NCBI RefSeq assembly: GCF_008704495.1
Contig: NZ_CP023699.1
Span: forward strand, 6,324,001 to 6,388,000
Direction of reading: 5' to 3'
Source of the DNA: Streptomyces kanamyceticus
Lineage (GTDB): Bacteria > Actinomycetota > Actinomycetes > Streptomycetales > Streptomycetaceae
Length of the DNA stretch: 64,000 nt
Below the pieces are notes generated by a model. The model saw nothing but the letters and a program-made list of their open reading frames with translations. It did not search any database and had not been told where the DNA came from. Numbering within the stretch: the first letter of the stretch is position 1; every line of letters starts with the position of its first letter. Both the position numbers and the translations under genes were made by a program. Positions 14,950 through 23,197 of this stretch are shown in pieces.

Positions 14950-16016
14950 GCGCCCGGGCCGCCGGCCGCCGCCACGTGGTGGCGGTCCTGGTCAGGGACG
15001 GCGTGCTGCCGATGGAGCTGGGCCTGGTCCACCAGCTCCTGGGCACGGCGCGCTCGCCGTCGGGTGACGTGTTGTACGACGTCCGCACGTGCGCGCCGAG
15101 CCCCGGCCGGATCCGCACGGACGCGGACTTCCCGATCTACGCGGAGCACGGCCTGGACGTGGTCGCGGCGGCGGACACCGTGCTGGTCATCGCCTCGCAC
15201 GAGAGCGACGAGGGACTGGCGCCGGGCGGCCTGGACGCGGCGCTGGCGTCGGCGCTGCGGCAGGTCCGGGGCCGGGTGGCCTCCATCTGCACCGGCTCGT
15301 TCGTCCTGGCGGCGGCCGGTCTCCTGGACGGGCGCAGGGCGACGACGCACTGGATGTCGGCGGACCTCTTCGCACGGACGTTCCCGGCGGTGACGGTCGA
15401 CGCGGACGTCCTCTACGTCGACGAGGGCGAGGTCCTCACCTCGGCCGGCGAGGCGGCGGGCATCGACCTGTGCCTGCACCTGATCCGCTCCGACCACGGC
15501 GCGGCGGTCGCGGCGGAGGTGGCCCGCCGCACGGTCGTACCCCCGCACAGGGAGGGCGGCCAGGCCCAGTACATCCAACGCCCGGTTCCGGAGCCGCAGT
15601 TGACGTCCACGAGCGCGGCGCGCTCGTGGGCACTGCCCCGCCTGTCCGAACAGCTGACACTGGCCGACCTGGCGGCGGTCGAGTCGATGAGCGTACGCAC
15701 CTTCAGCCGCCGCTTCCGCGAGGAGACGGGCCTGACACCGATGCAGTGGCTGACGCAGCGGCGGGTGGACAGGGCGCGGGAACTCCTGGAGTCCACGGAC
15801 CACACGATCGACCGCGTCGCGACGGAGGCGGGCTTCGGGACGGGCGCGTCGCTGAGGCAGCACTTCGCGCTGGGGGTGGGGGTGTCGCCGGGGGCTTATC
15901 GGGCGACGTTCAGGGGGTTGGGTGCGGGGTCGGGCCTGGGGCCGGGTGCGGGGCCGGGTACGGGTGTGGGGCCGGGTACGGGCCCGGGTACGCACTCGGC
16001 GACGGCGCGTACCTGA
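14946..16016 (+). CDS. AdpA-like AraC-family regulator with DJ-1/PfpI domain
   Basis: A 356-residue protein from GTG 14946, overlapping the DUF445 stop by 4 nt. Residues 1-190 form a GATase1/DJ-1-like domain (VLVRDGVLPMELGLVHQLLG, IASICTGSFVLAAAGLLDG with the nucleophile-elbow Cys). Residues of about 215-310 hold two AraC helix-turn-helix units (MSVRTFSRRFREETGLTPMQWL, IDRVATEAGFGTGASLRQHF). The layout is that of AdpA, but adpA itself maps elsewhere in Streptomyces. The last 35 residues are Gly/Pro/Thr repeats from low-complexity DNA. Confidence 0.92.
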   Translation: MSARAAGRRHVVAVLVRDGVLPMELGLVHQLLGTARSPSGDVLYDVRTCAPSPGRIRTDADFPIYAEHGLDVVAAADTVLVIASHESDEGLAPGGLDAALASALRQVRGRVASICTGSFVLAAAGLLDGRRATTHWMSADLFARTFPAVTVDADVLYVDEGEVLTSAGEAAGIDLCLHLIRSDHGAAVAAEVARRTVVPPHREGGQAQYIQRPVPEPQLTSTSAARSWALPRLSEQLTLADLAAVESMSVRTFSRRFREETGLTPMQWLTQRRVDRARELLESTDHTIDRVATEAGFGTGASLRQHFALGVGVSPGAYRATFRGLGAGSGLGPGAGPGTGVGPGTGPGTHSATART

Positions 16017-16082
16017 GTACGCGTGTCTGACTACGCCTGTCTGAGTACGCGTGTCTGAGCATGCGCATCTGAGTACGCGTAC
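16013..16082. repeat. Five 14-bp tandem repeats
   Basis: Five consecutive 14-nt units, CTGAGTACGCGTGT and variants (16013, 16027, 16041, 16055, 16069), begin at the stop codon of the AraC gene. The units are partly palindromic (AGTACGCGTACT). They end 38 nt before the next ATG. Confidence 0.85.
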
Positions 16083-16120
16083 TCTGTCGGGCCGCTCCGC
16101 CGCGCGGCACGCTCGTACAC

Positions 16121-16543
16121 ATGAACACGCTGCTGACTTCCCTCCCGAAGAGCACGCCGCTGCCGAGGTACGCGACGCGCCTGCTGGGCGCCGCCCTCTC
16201 GGCGACCGCGTACGCGGTGTGCCTCCCCTGGGACCTGCGCAACCGCGCCGAGACCGCGGGCGCGATCAACGAGACGTCCCCGGTGACGGCACTGGGCGTG
16301 ACGTTCCTGTCCCTCTCCCTACTGTCCCTGGCGGCCTACTTCGGCATAAGGGACCGCCTGTCCTGGACCCTCCTGGTGGTGGCGGCCCCACCGGCGACAC
16401 TGCTCTACGCCTCCCTCTCCAGCCACCCCACCCAGGACGCGAACGCGTGGCCGGTGGCGTGGGCGTTCTTCACGTTGGTGCTGGGGGCCGGGGTGCTGGT
16501 GGCGGGGTCGGTCGCGCGACAGTTCGGGCCGCGGGCCCGCTGA
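16121..16543 (+). CDS. Small four-helix membrane protein
   Basis: A 140-residue hydrophobic protein with four predicted membrane segments (RLLGAALSATAYAVCLPW, VTALGVTFLSLSLLSLAAYF, LSWTLLVVAAPPATLLYASL, AWPVAWAFFTLVLGAGVLVAG). No catalytic motif is visible and I do not recognise the family. It follows the 14-bp repeat array. The coding bias matches the neighbours, so it is probably real. Confidence 0.7.
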   Translation: MNTLLTSLPKSTPLPRYATRLLGAALSATAYAVCLPWDLRNRAETAGAINETSPVTALGVTFLSLSLLSLAAYFGIRDRLSWTLLVVAAPPATLLYASLSSHPTQDANAWPVAWAFFTLVLGAGVLVAGSVARQFGPRAR

Positions 16544-16572
16544 GCGACGCCTGGCCCCTGGGCCCTCGGTGA

Positions 16573-16878
16573 TCAGCCCCGCCGGTCGGCCAGCAGATAC
16601 GAAGCGACCCCGACCCCACCCGCAACACTGAACACGGCGGGCCAGGCGCCCACCTTCTTGGCCAACGGATGCGACCCGGCGAACCCGGCGACGTACGCGA
16701 CGCTGAGCGCGACGGCGGTCTTGCCCCCGGCCATCTCCCGCCACTGGCGCGCGGCAACGGCCCCGGCGGCGGCGAGCACGACCCCACCGAGGGGCCGCTT
16801 CTTGGTGAAGCGGGCGACGGCGTATCCGCCGACAAGACCGCTCGCCGCCACTGCTGCTGCTGCCGGAATCTTCGCCAT
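16573..16878 (-). CDS. Conserved small membrane protein
   Basis: A 101-residue protein with Ala-rich hydrophobic segments (IPAAAAVAASGLVGGYAVARF, LGGVVLAAAGAVAARQW, AVALSVAYVAGFAGSH, FSVAGGVGVASYLLADRRG). ATG 16878 has GGCGGACC upstream. It resembles short conserved hypothetical proteins of Streptomyces. No function can be read from it. Confidence 0.75.
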   Translation of the reverse strand: MAKIPAAAAVAASGLVGGYAVARFTKKRPLGGVVLAAAGAVAARQWREMAGGKTAVALSVAYVAGFAGSHPLAKKVGAWPAVFSVAGGVGVASYLLADRRG

Positions 16879-17037
16879 GATTGGTCCGCCTTTCGGGGGT
16901 ACGTCCTTGTTGTCTTAGGGGTGAGGCTAACCCGGGGGGTTTTGTTGAGGCTGGCCGGGTTCTATAGCGCGTAGTGAGGGCCGCTGTTGCGGACGTAGCG
17001 TTGGATCCCGGTGTTTGAGGAAGAATGCGTCACCAAT

Positions 17038-17065
17038 TGTCGCCAAGTGGCGTAACTTGGCGACA
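17038..17065. promoter_or_regulatory. Perfect 10-bp inverted repeat before the nuclease gene
   Basis: TGTCGCCAAG (17038-17047) and CTTGGCGACA (17056-17065) are separated by 8 nt. The element ends 29 nt before the preferred GTG start of the MrcB_N nuclease, so it could be an operator or a 5' UTR hairpin controlling that gene. Confidence 0.5.
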
Positions 17066-17094
17066 GGTTGATCGTATTGAGCTACCCTCTGCTC

Positions 17095-18204
17095 GTGCCT
17101 CTACATGACATACTCCTGCGCGTCGCGGAAACCTATGACCCCGGCGCTCCCCCCTCTAACGAGGAGCCGGCTCAGCTTCTACTTCGTGGTGTGAGTCGGC
17201 GAGATGATCTGCCGCTACCTCCGGGGTTCACGGCGGATGGACATGGCGGTCAGGGCACAGCGAGCAGCACGCCGTGGATCGGTGTATACGACCCAGCGAT
17301 CAGTGCGGAACCGCATAACGGCCTTTATCTCGCGTACATATTCAGCGCGGATTTGAGGGCCGTCACATTGACGCTGCAGCAAGGTATGACCGGACTTATT
17401 AAGCGATTCCCTAAGCGGCCCGCGCTACGAGACGAGTTGGCGCGGCGCGCCAAGCGCCTCCGTGGGGCCTTCCCTCCGGGCCTGGCGTCTGAATGGATGC
17501 ATCAGCCTTCCTTTTACGCTAAAGAATGGCGGCCACGCGCGTACGAGGCGGGGAGTGTAGCCGCGCGCCGTTACGAGATAGCGCGATTGCCATCTGAGGT
17601 GTCGCTGGCCGAGGATTTACTGGAAGCGTCCAAGTTGCTGCGTGACGCGGCGGCGGCGCAACGCCTATACCTCCAGATGCCTGACCCCGCGGATCTCATC
17701 GTTGAGTATCCCGGCGATGGACATTCCCTAGAAGGTCCCTTGGATAGGTTCCATCCGAAGGACAGTAGTGAATACTACGTCCATGTCACTGGCGGGAGGC
17801 GCCCTCGAAGGCGGCTCCATGAGGATCTGATCCAGGACTTCGGTCATCATGCGGTCACATGTGGATACACGCCGATAACCGATGGCGTGCACCCAAGGGA
17901 TCTAATCCTATGCCGTCGGGAAGTGTCGCGAGAATCAACCTGGCTTGTCGAGGCGAAGGTGGTGCGGAACGGAAATCCAACCGCAGCTGTCCGTGAGGCG
18001 GTCGGGCAACTCTTTGAGTACAGCTATCTCATCTACCGTAAGCGCGGCGAGCCCAAACCCCACCTCTTGGCTCTCTTTACTGAAGGTATTGGGGTGTATG
18101 AAGAGTACCTAGAAGATCATGGTGTTGCTTCTGTTTGGCAAGATGAAGGAGAGTGGCGCGGATCGGAGACGGCCACTTCGTGGGGCCTCGCGCGCAAGAA
18201 TTAG
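17095..18204 (+). CDS. MrcB_N (DUF3578)-PD-(D/E)xK nuclease, solitary restriction-like protein
   Basis: About 369 residues from GTG 17095 (TTG 17068 is possible). The first 115 residues look like the McrB N-terminal DNA-recognition domain: LLRVAETYD, then WIGVYDP and NGLYLAYIFSADLRAVTLTL before QQGMT. The C-terminal 130 residues look like a PD-(D/E)xK nuclease: RRRLHEDLI, DGVHPRDLILC (Asp), TWLVEAKVV (ExK), then REAVGQLFEYSY. No McrC or methylase gene is near. G+C is clearly lower than around it (32 of 60 in 17341-17400) and codon use is mixed, with a TTA at 17617-17619. These are signs of transfer. Best guess is a stand-alone defence nuclease. Confidence 0.8.
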   Translation: MPLHDILLRVAETYDPGAPPSNEEPAQLLLRGVSRRDDLPLPPGFTADGHGGQGTASSTPWIGVYDPAISAEPHNGLYLAYIFSADLRAVTLTLQQGMTGLIKRFPKRPALRDELARRAKRLRGAFPPGLASEWMHQPSFYAKEWRPRAYEAGSVAARRYEIARLPSEVSLAEDLLEASKLLRDAAAAQRLYLQMPDPADLIVEYPGDGHSLEGPLDRFHPKDSSEYYVHVTGGRRPRRRLHEDLIQDFGHHAVTCGYTPITDGVHPRDLILCRREVSRESTWLVEAKVVRNGNPTAAVREAVGQLFEYSYLIYRKRGEPKPHLLALFTEGIGVYEEYLEDHGVASVWQDEGEWRGSETATSWGLARKN

Positions 18205-18273
18205 ATCTCCTTGGAGAGGGGGAGGGGTAGGCCGAAAAATCCCTCTTTGATATTTGTCTTCTTTCGTGAGCGG

Positions 18274-19314
18274 CTATGCCGAGCCGTGGCACCCTTCATA
18301 AGCCTGCCCCGACCCACACCAGCACCCCGCCCCCGCCTCCGGCGGCCACCCCGCCGCCCGCCCCCGCGCCGCAAGCGTCGTCGCGTACTGCGGCAGCAAG
18401 GATGAGTCCTCCGGGGACGCGCCCTCCGAAGCGGCGAACGCCTCGTACGAGGGGACCGTGCCCGTCACGATGCCCAAGTTTGGGGTCCCCGAGGACGAGA
18501 GTTCCCTCAGCGACGACTCTATGGTCGTCAAGTGCGTCTCGTGGGACGGGTATTCGGTCGCGAGCGACGGGTACGCCGTCAGGAGTTCTGTTAGTTCCGT
18601 GGACGGCCAGTGCAGGATCGCCACCGGGAAGGGACGGGAGAGCGCCTCGCGGTAGGAGCCCAACTCCGCCTGGATTCGGGAGATTTCCGCGCGGAGTTCC
18701 GCGGGGTTCTCCGAGCCGAGGGACCAGATGCGCTTCGGGTCGTGGAGTTCGTCGAGGGAGACCGTGGCGCGGGTCGTGTGGACGTGGTCCGCCAGGGTGT
18801 CCCACGCGTCGTGGTCCGCGCCCATGAGGCGGCGTACGCGGTGGCGGCCGAAGAGGAGGGGGTGCGTCGCGTAGGGAGGTTCCGAGGAGTCCTCGGGGAC
18901 GAGCAGCGTCACCGCCTCCGTGAACGTGTCGTGCGCCTGTTCCAGCTCGTCGTGGGACTCCAGGGACTCCGCCACGATCACCCAGGGCGCCGGGTCGCGC
19001 GGCGCCGACGTGCGGATGCCGTCGATGATCGCCCTGGCCTCCGCCTCGTGTCCGTACTCCCAGAGGTTCGACGCCTTCAGGGCGCGGATCAGGAGGGGCG
19101 AGGAGGGCGGTTGCGGGGCGGACGGGGACAGCAGGCTGTCGTAGAGCGTCGTCGCGCGGTCGCGGGCGCCGGCCAGTTCCAGGTGGGCCGCGGCCTGGAG
19201 GAGGAGCTGTTCGGCGTCCTCCGGGTACAGGCCGGCCGTGCGTTCCAGGCGCGCGGCTTCGGCGATGTGGTCGACGTCGACGTGGTCGGCAGCAGCAGGC
19301 TTGTCGGGGCGCAT
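18274..19314 (-). CDS. TPR-like protein with C-terminal SEC-C zinc motif
   Basis: About 346 residues starting at ATG 19314 (MRPDKPAAADHVD); an upstream extension is Pro/Arg-rich and not convincing. The body is made of helical TPR-like pairs (LLLQAAAHLELAGARDRATT, LIRALKASNLWEYGHEAEAR, WVIVAESLESHDELEQAHDT). The end is a SEC-C metal-binding motif, CWCGSGQAYEGCHG, as in the SecA tail. SEC-C proteins bind zinc and often contact ribosomes or nucleases. The precise role is unknown. Confidence 0.85.
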   Translation of the reverse strand: MRPDKPAAADHVDVDHIAEAARLERTAGLYPEDAEQLLLQAAAHLELAGARDRATTLYDSLLSPSAPQPPSSPLLIRALKASNLWEYGHEAEARAIIDGIRTSAPRDPAPWVIVAESLESHDELEQAHDTFTEAVTLLVPEDSSEPPYATHPLLFGRHRVRRLMGADHDAWDTLADHVHTTRATVSLDELHDPKRIWSLGSENPAELRAEISRIQAELGSYREALSRPFPVAILHWPSTELTELLTAYPSLATEYPSHETHLTTIESSLRELSSSGTPNLGIVTGTVPSYEAFAASEGASPEDSSLLPQYATTLAARGRAAGWPPEAGAGCWCGSGQAYEGCHGSA

Positions 19315-19480
19315 ACGGGACACCGTACTGCCGAGCGCCTGTTTGGAGCAGGGCCGCAGCAGGCCGCAGGAGGGGCGTGGCAGGGAGCGGCCCGTCTTCG
19401 GGGCTGGTCCGGGCATGGGATGTATGGATTGTTGCGAGGGGAGCGCCTATCGTGCGGGCCTCTTCTGGGAGGGCGGCGGC

Positions 19481-20308
19481 GTGCGGGAACGAATTCCGGT
19501 GGTGGTGCGGCACGGTCCCCGTCGCGCGCGGCGCGGGCCCGCCGCCCGCCTCCTCTGGAACGGCGCCGAAGTCGCCGTCACCCTCGGCCTCGTGCTCCTC
19601 CTGCTCGTCGCCCATCAGCTGTGGTGGACCAACCGGCAGGCCCGCGCCGCCGCCGAGCGGAAGGTTCAGGCTCTTGAGGAGGAGTGGGGGCGGGGCACAG
19701 GCGCCGACGACGTGCCGTCGGGGGACGGGGGCGGGGACGGGGGCGAGGGCGCGGACGGTTCCGGGGCTGAGGGGCGGCGTCCCTCGCGTGACACCGATGT
19801 CGACACCCGCCCCGAGTCCCGAGCCCGCGCCAACCCACCCGCCCCCAAGCCCAATTGGGACCAGGCCTACGCCGTCCTCCGCATTCCCCGCATCGGCATC
19901 CGCGTCCCCGTCGCCGAAGGCATCAGCAAGAGCGCCGTTCTCAATCAGGGGTACGTCGGGCATTACCCCCGTACCGCCCAGCCCGGGCAGGCCGGGAATT
20001 TCGCCGTCGCGGGGCACCGCAATACCCATGGGGAGCCGTTTCGGTACATCAATCGGCTGCGGAACGGGGACGAGCTGACCGTCGAGACCAAGAGCGCCCG
20101 CTATACGTACGTCGTCGACAAGGCACTCGCGCAGACCTCCGCCCGCGACAGCGGCGTCATTCGGAGCGTGCCGCGCAGCGAGGTGCGGAAGGGGTACGGG
20201 TACGCCGAGCCCGGGTTCTACATCACGCTCACCACCTGCACTCCCGAGTACACCTCGAAATACCGGCTCGTCGTGTGGGGCAAGCTCCGCTCCATGCGGC
20301 CCCGGTAG
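19481..20308 (+). CDS. Class E sortase
   Basis: About 275 residues from GTG 19481, chosen because GGGAGG at 19467-19472 precedes it. One N-terminal membrane anchor (VAVTLGLVLLLLVAHQLWW) is followed by an acidic Gly-rich linker. The catalytic domain holds VAGHRNTHG (His), TLTTCTPEYTSKYR (nucleophile Cys and Arg), the class E pattern. Class E sortases of Streptomyces join LAxTG proteins to peptidoglycan. A candidate substrate ending in LAETG is encoded at 32838-33596. Confidence 0.93.
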   Translation: MRERIPVVVRHGPRRARRGPAARLLWNGAEVAVTLGLVLLLLVAHQLWWTNRQARAAAERKVQALEEEWGRGTGADDVPSGDGGGDGGEGADGSGAEGRRPSRDTDVDTRPESRARANPPAPKPNWDQAYAVLRIPRIGIRVPVAEGISKSAVLNQGYVGHYPRTAQPGQAGNFAVAGHRNTHGEPFRYINRLRNGDELTVETKSARYTYVVDKALAQTSARDSGVIRSVPRSEVRKGYGYAEPGFYITLTTCTPEYTSKYRLVVWGKLRSMRPR

Positions 20309-20331
20309 TCCTGCCGATAGGGTCGTCGTTC

Positions 20332-20553
20332 GTGATCGCTCGACGTCCGCATCTGCTGTGGCTCCTCGTTCCCTTCGTGCTCTATATCGGCGTGCTGCCC
20401 TTCGTGAACCGGGTGCGGCCCGTCGTCTTCGGGCTGCCGTTCCTCTTCTTCTGGCTGCTGGCCGCGACCCTGCTCACGCCGCTGTGCGTGTGGCTCGCCC
20501 GCCGCGGGGACCAGCGGCTCGTCGAGCGCGGCGGGAGGGCGGGCCATGAGTGA
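20332..20553 (+). CDS. DUF3311 small membrane protein (symporter partner)
   Basis: A 73-residue protein from GTG 20332 with two helices (LLWLLVPFVLYIGVLPFVN and VFGLPFLFFWLLAATLLTPL) and WLARRGDQR at the end. This is the DUF3311 pattern, the small subunit commonly encoded just before sodium:solute symporters. Its stop overlaps the start of the next gene by 8 nt, supporting co-translation. Confidence 0.88.
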   Translation: MIARRPHLLWLLVPFVLYIGVLPFVNRVRPVVFGLPFLFFWLLAATLLTPLCVWLARRGDQRLVERGGRAGHE

Positions 20554-22096
20554 CGGCACCGTCGCCACCGGCATCTTCGCCGTCTTCATGGTCGGCACCG
20601 TCGTCCTCGGGCTCGCCGCCGTGCGCGGGCGGGGGAAGCAGGGCGGGCTCACCGAGTGGTCGGTGGGCGGGCGCAGTCTGGGGGCCGTGTTCATCTGGGT
20701 GCTGATGGCGGGGGAGGGGTACACGAGTTTCAGTTATCTGGGGGCCGCGGGGTGGGGGTACAACTACGGGGCGCCCGTGTTGTACGTCGTCGCCTATATG
20801 TCCTGCGGATACGCCGTGGGATACGTGGTCGGCCCGATGCTCTGGAACTACGCCCGCACGCACGGTCTCGTCAGCATCAGTGACATGGTCGCCCACCGTT
20901 TCGCCAGGCCCTGGCTCGGTGCCGGTGTCGCGATTCTCGTGACCGTCTTCCTGCTTCCGTACATTCAGTTGCAGATCACCGGCATGGGCGTCGTCGTGTC
21001 CACCATCAGTTATGGCGCGATCAGCCTCAACTGGGCCTATTTCATCGGATTCGCGGTCACCACCGGGTTCGTGGTCGTGAGCGGTCTGCGCGGAAGCGCC
21101 TGGGTCTCCGTCCTGAAAGACGTACTCGTCATCGGGACGCTGGCCTTTCTCGCCGCCTACGTACCCCTCCACTACTTCGACGGGTACGGGGATTTCCTCG
21201 GGCGGATCGTCGACGAGAAGGCGCAGTGGCTCACGCTGCCGGGCGGCGGCGAAAGTCCTTATGGGGAGGCGTGGTTCGCCACCACCTCCTTCCTCAACGC
21301 CCTCACCGTCGTCATCTTCCCGACCACCGTCGCCGGGTACCTCGGCGCGCGCAGCGCGGACGGGCTGCGGCGCAACGCCATCTGGCTGCCCGCCTACAAC
21401 GTGCTGCTCTTCGTCCCCATGCTCCTTGGCATGGCGGCGGTGTTCGTGGTGCCGGGGCTCACCGGCGCCGAGTCCAACCTCGCGCTCTTCAAGCTGGTGG
21501 TGGACTCGCTGCCCGCGTGGGCGGTCGGCGTGATCGGGGTCGCCGCCGCGCTCTCCTCCATCGTGCCGATGGCCGTATTCATGCTGGTCATCGGCACGAT
21601 GTGGGGGAGCAGCGTGCTCTCGCTGCTGCCCCGGTGGCGCGGGCAGCGGCGGCAGAAGCTCGCCTCGCAGGCGGTGGTCGTGGTCGCGGGGGCGCTCGCC
21701 CTCGTCCTGACCTACGCGGCGCCCAACACCCTCGTACGGCTCTCCCTCATCTCGTACGAGGGGATGGCGCAGCTCGTACCGATGCTGCTTCTCGGCCTCG
21801 TATGGCGGAAGTTGACGTTCGTGGGGGCGCTGAGCGGGCTCGTCGTGGGGGTCGCGGTCGTGTGCGCGCTGGTCTTCAGCGAGCGCGATCCGGTCTTCGG
21901 CGTGAACGCGGGGATCGTCGCGCTCGCCGCCAATCTGGCGGTGGCGCTCGCGCTGACGTACGCCGGTCCCGCCGACCGTGCGGACGGGCGGCCGGACTCG
22001 GAGGTGCTCGCGCGCGACCCCCTGGGCGAGGAGGGCGAGGAAGGCGACGAGGGGGATGTCAGCGTCGGCGCTCCCTCAGCAGGAGCGGCACGCTGA
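20546..22096 (+). CDS. Sodium:solute symporter (SSS family, MctP-like)
   Basis: A 516-residue membrane protein with about 13 helices. The N-terminus has VGGRSLGAVFIWVLMAGEGY and SYLGAAGWGYNYGAP, typical of SSS transporters, and FLLPYIQLQITGMGVV and AALSSIVPMAVFMLVIG carry the sodium-site segments of the family. Paired with DUF3311, it resembles MctP/YodF-type permeases for monocarboxylates or amino acids. The substrate is not certain. The C-terminus is an acidic cytoplasmic tail (EEGEEGDEGD). Confidence 0.9.
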   Translation: MSDGTVATGIFAVFMVGTVVLGLAAVRGRGKQGGLTEWSVGGRSLGAVFIWVLMAGEGYTSFSYLGAAGWGYNYGAPVLYVVAYMSCGYAVGYVVGPMLWNYARTHGLVSISDMVAHRFARPWLGAGVAILVTVFLLPYIQLQITGMGVVVSTISYGAISLNWAYFIGFAVTTGFVVVSGLRGSAWVSVLKDVLVIGTLAFLAAYVPLHYFDGYGDFLGRIVDEKAQWLTLPGGGESPYGEAWFATTSFLNALTVVIFPTTVAGYLGARSADGLRRNAIWLPAYNVLLFVPMLLGMAAVFVVPGLTGAESNLALFKLVVDSLPAWAVGVIGVAAALSSIVPMAVFMLVIGTMWGSSVLSLLPRWRGQRRQKLASQAVVVVAGALALVLTYAAPNTLVRLSLISYEGMAQLVPMLLLGLVWRKLTFVGALSGLVVGVAVVCALVFSERDPVFGVNAGIVALAANLAVALALTYAGPADRADGRPDSEVLARDPLGEEGEEGDEGDVSVGAPSAGAAR

Positions 22097-22674
22097 CCGC
22101 CGCGAGCACGGCGAGCCCCGCCGCGGGCACGGCGAGCCCCGCCGCGGGCACGGCGAGCCCCGCCGCGGGCACGGCGAGCCCCGCCGCGGGCACGGCGAGC
22201 CCCGCCGCGAGCGCCATGGCCGCGTCCGTGCCGCGCGCCAGATCGCCGGAGGACGTGGACACCGCGATCTTCAGGGCGACGCCCGCGGCCGACCCGATGT
22301 AGCGGGCCGTGTTGTCGGCGTCCGAGCCCGTCGCCGCACGGTCGGCGGGCACGGACTCCACGGCGAGCGGCGGCAGCGCGGCGTTCCGCAGGCCGCTGCC
22401 CGCGCCGGAGACCAGCAGGCCGGGCAGGAGCCGGGGCCAGGAGCCCGCGGAGGCGGCGCCGAGCACCGTCAGGACGGCGACGGTGTGCAGCGCGAAGCCG
22501 ATGACCAGTCGGCCCCGTCGGCGACTGCCGCCGGCCTGCGGGCTCCTCGTGTCGCCCGCGGACGTCGAGACGCTGCCGGGTCCCGGGCTCGACCCCGACC
22601 CGGCGGACCCGGTCAGCCGCGCCCTCGCCCGGCCCCGCCGCCTCCCGCAGCCCGTTGAGACCGACCCCACGTGA
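22059..22674 (-). pseudogene. Truncated MFS drug-transporter remnant
   Basis: The minus-strand frame ending at 22059 encodes ALPPLAVESVPADRAATGSD and NTARYIGSAAGVALKIAVS, clear C-terminal blocks of 14-helix DHA2-family MFS exporters. Only the last few helices are present; upstream of about residue RRGRLVIGFALHTV the sequence turns to low-complexity Gly/Ser/Arg with no start or N-terminal half. The last helix contains five GLAVPAA repeats from 21-bp units. It overlaps the end of the symporter gene by 38 nt. Best read as a decaying 3' fragment. Confidence 0.7.
22102..22206. repeat. Five 21-bp tandem repeats
   Basis: Unit GCGGGCACGGCGAGCCCCGCC repeats at 22102, 22123, 22144, 22165 and 22186, the first with one change. 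On the minus strand it encodes GLAVPAA in the MFS remnant. Confidence 0.95.
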
Positions 22675-22704
22675 GGCAGGGGCTCGTCCGGCCCGTACGT
22701 CCGG

Positions 22705-22742
22705 TATAACCTGCAGTACGACATCAGTACGCCATCAGTACG
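22705..22742 (+). promoter_or_regulatory. TATAAC -10-like box with three CAGTACG repeats at 11-bp spacing
   Basis: TATAAC at 22705-22710 is followed by CAGTACG at 22714, 22725 and 22736. The spacing of exactly 11 bp puts the repeats on one face of the helix, as in a direct-repeat operator. It lies 36 nt before the DUF6412/YidC operon. Confidence 0.5.
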
Positions 22743-22778
22743 ACAAGTGGCGAGCGCACGAGGAGAGGGGGACCGACC

Positions 22779-23099
22779 ATGCGAGACGTGATCCGGAACG
22801 GGAAAGCGGCCGTGCGTCCGGCCCTGCTGCTCCTCTTCCTGCTCGTCGAGGTCGTCCTCGTCGACACCGGCAGCCTCACCGCCGCCGTCGCCCTCGCCGC
22901 CACCGCCGCGGCGAGTTCCGCGCTCGCCGTCTGCTCGGTGATCGCCGCGCGCTGCGCGCCCGCCGTGCCCCGCACCAAGGTGCGCACGGCCATCCGCGAC
23001 CGGGAACGGCGCACCGCCTTCCTGCCCCAGCGCGACCCCGACGCGGCGGGCCGTCCACGGCCCCGAGCGCCCGGCCGTGCCCTCCTGACGGCCGCGTAG
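22779..23099 (+). CDS. DUF6412-like small membrane protein upstream of YidC paralogue
   Basis: A 106-residue protein from ATG 22779 with GAGAGGGGGA upstream. Two hydrophobic helices (ALLLLFLLVEVVLVD and AAVALAATAAASSALAVCSVIAARC) are followed by a basic tail with RTKVRTAIRDRERRTAFLPQRDPDAAGRP. I recall the RTAFLPQRDPDAAGRP-type tail from a small actinobacterial family (DUF6412) encoded next to a short YidC paralogue, as here. Function is unknown. Confidence 0.75.
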   Translation: MRDVIRNGKAAVRPALLLLFLLVEVVLVDTGSLTAAVALAATAAASSALAVCSVIAARCAPAVPRTKVRTAIRDRERRTAFLPQRDPDAAGRPRPRAPGRALLTAA

Positions 23100-23197
23100 G
23101 GGAAACAGCCACACCATCACCCCTCGTGGGTCGTCACGCCGACGCGATTTCTTCCGCTTCGCCTCCCGGCACGACGAAACCCTCGGAGGGCTTCTCC

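Noticed and set aside
16911..16935. Possible iron (DmdR/DtxR) box containing AGGCTAACC
   Set aside because: Only the 9-base core fits; the outer arms of the 19-bp consensus do not match and the neighbouring genes have no iron link.
18205..18273. Integrase attachment scar after the nuclease gene
   Set aside because: No direct repeat matching the upstream flank of the nuclease gene could be found by eye, and no tRNA is near.
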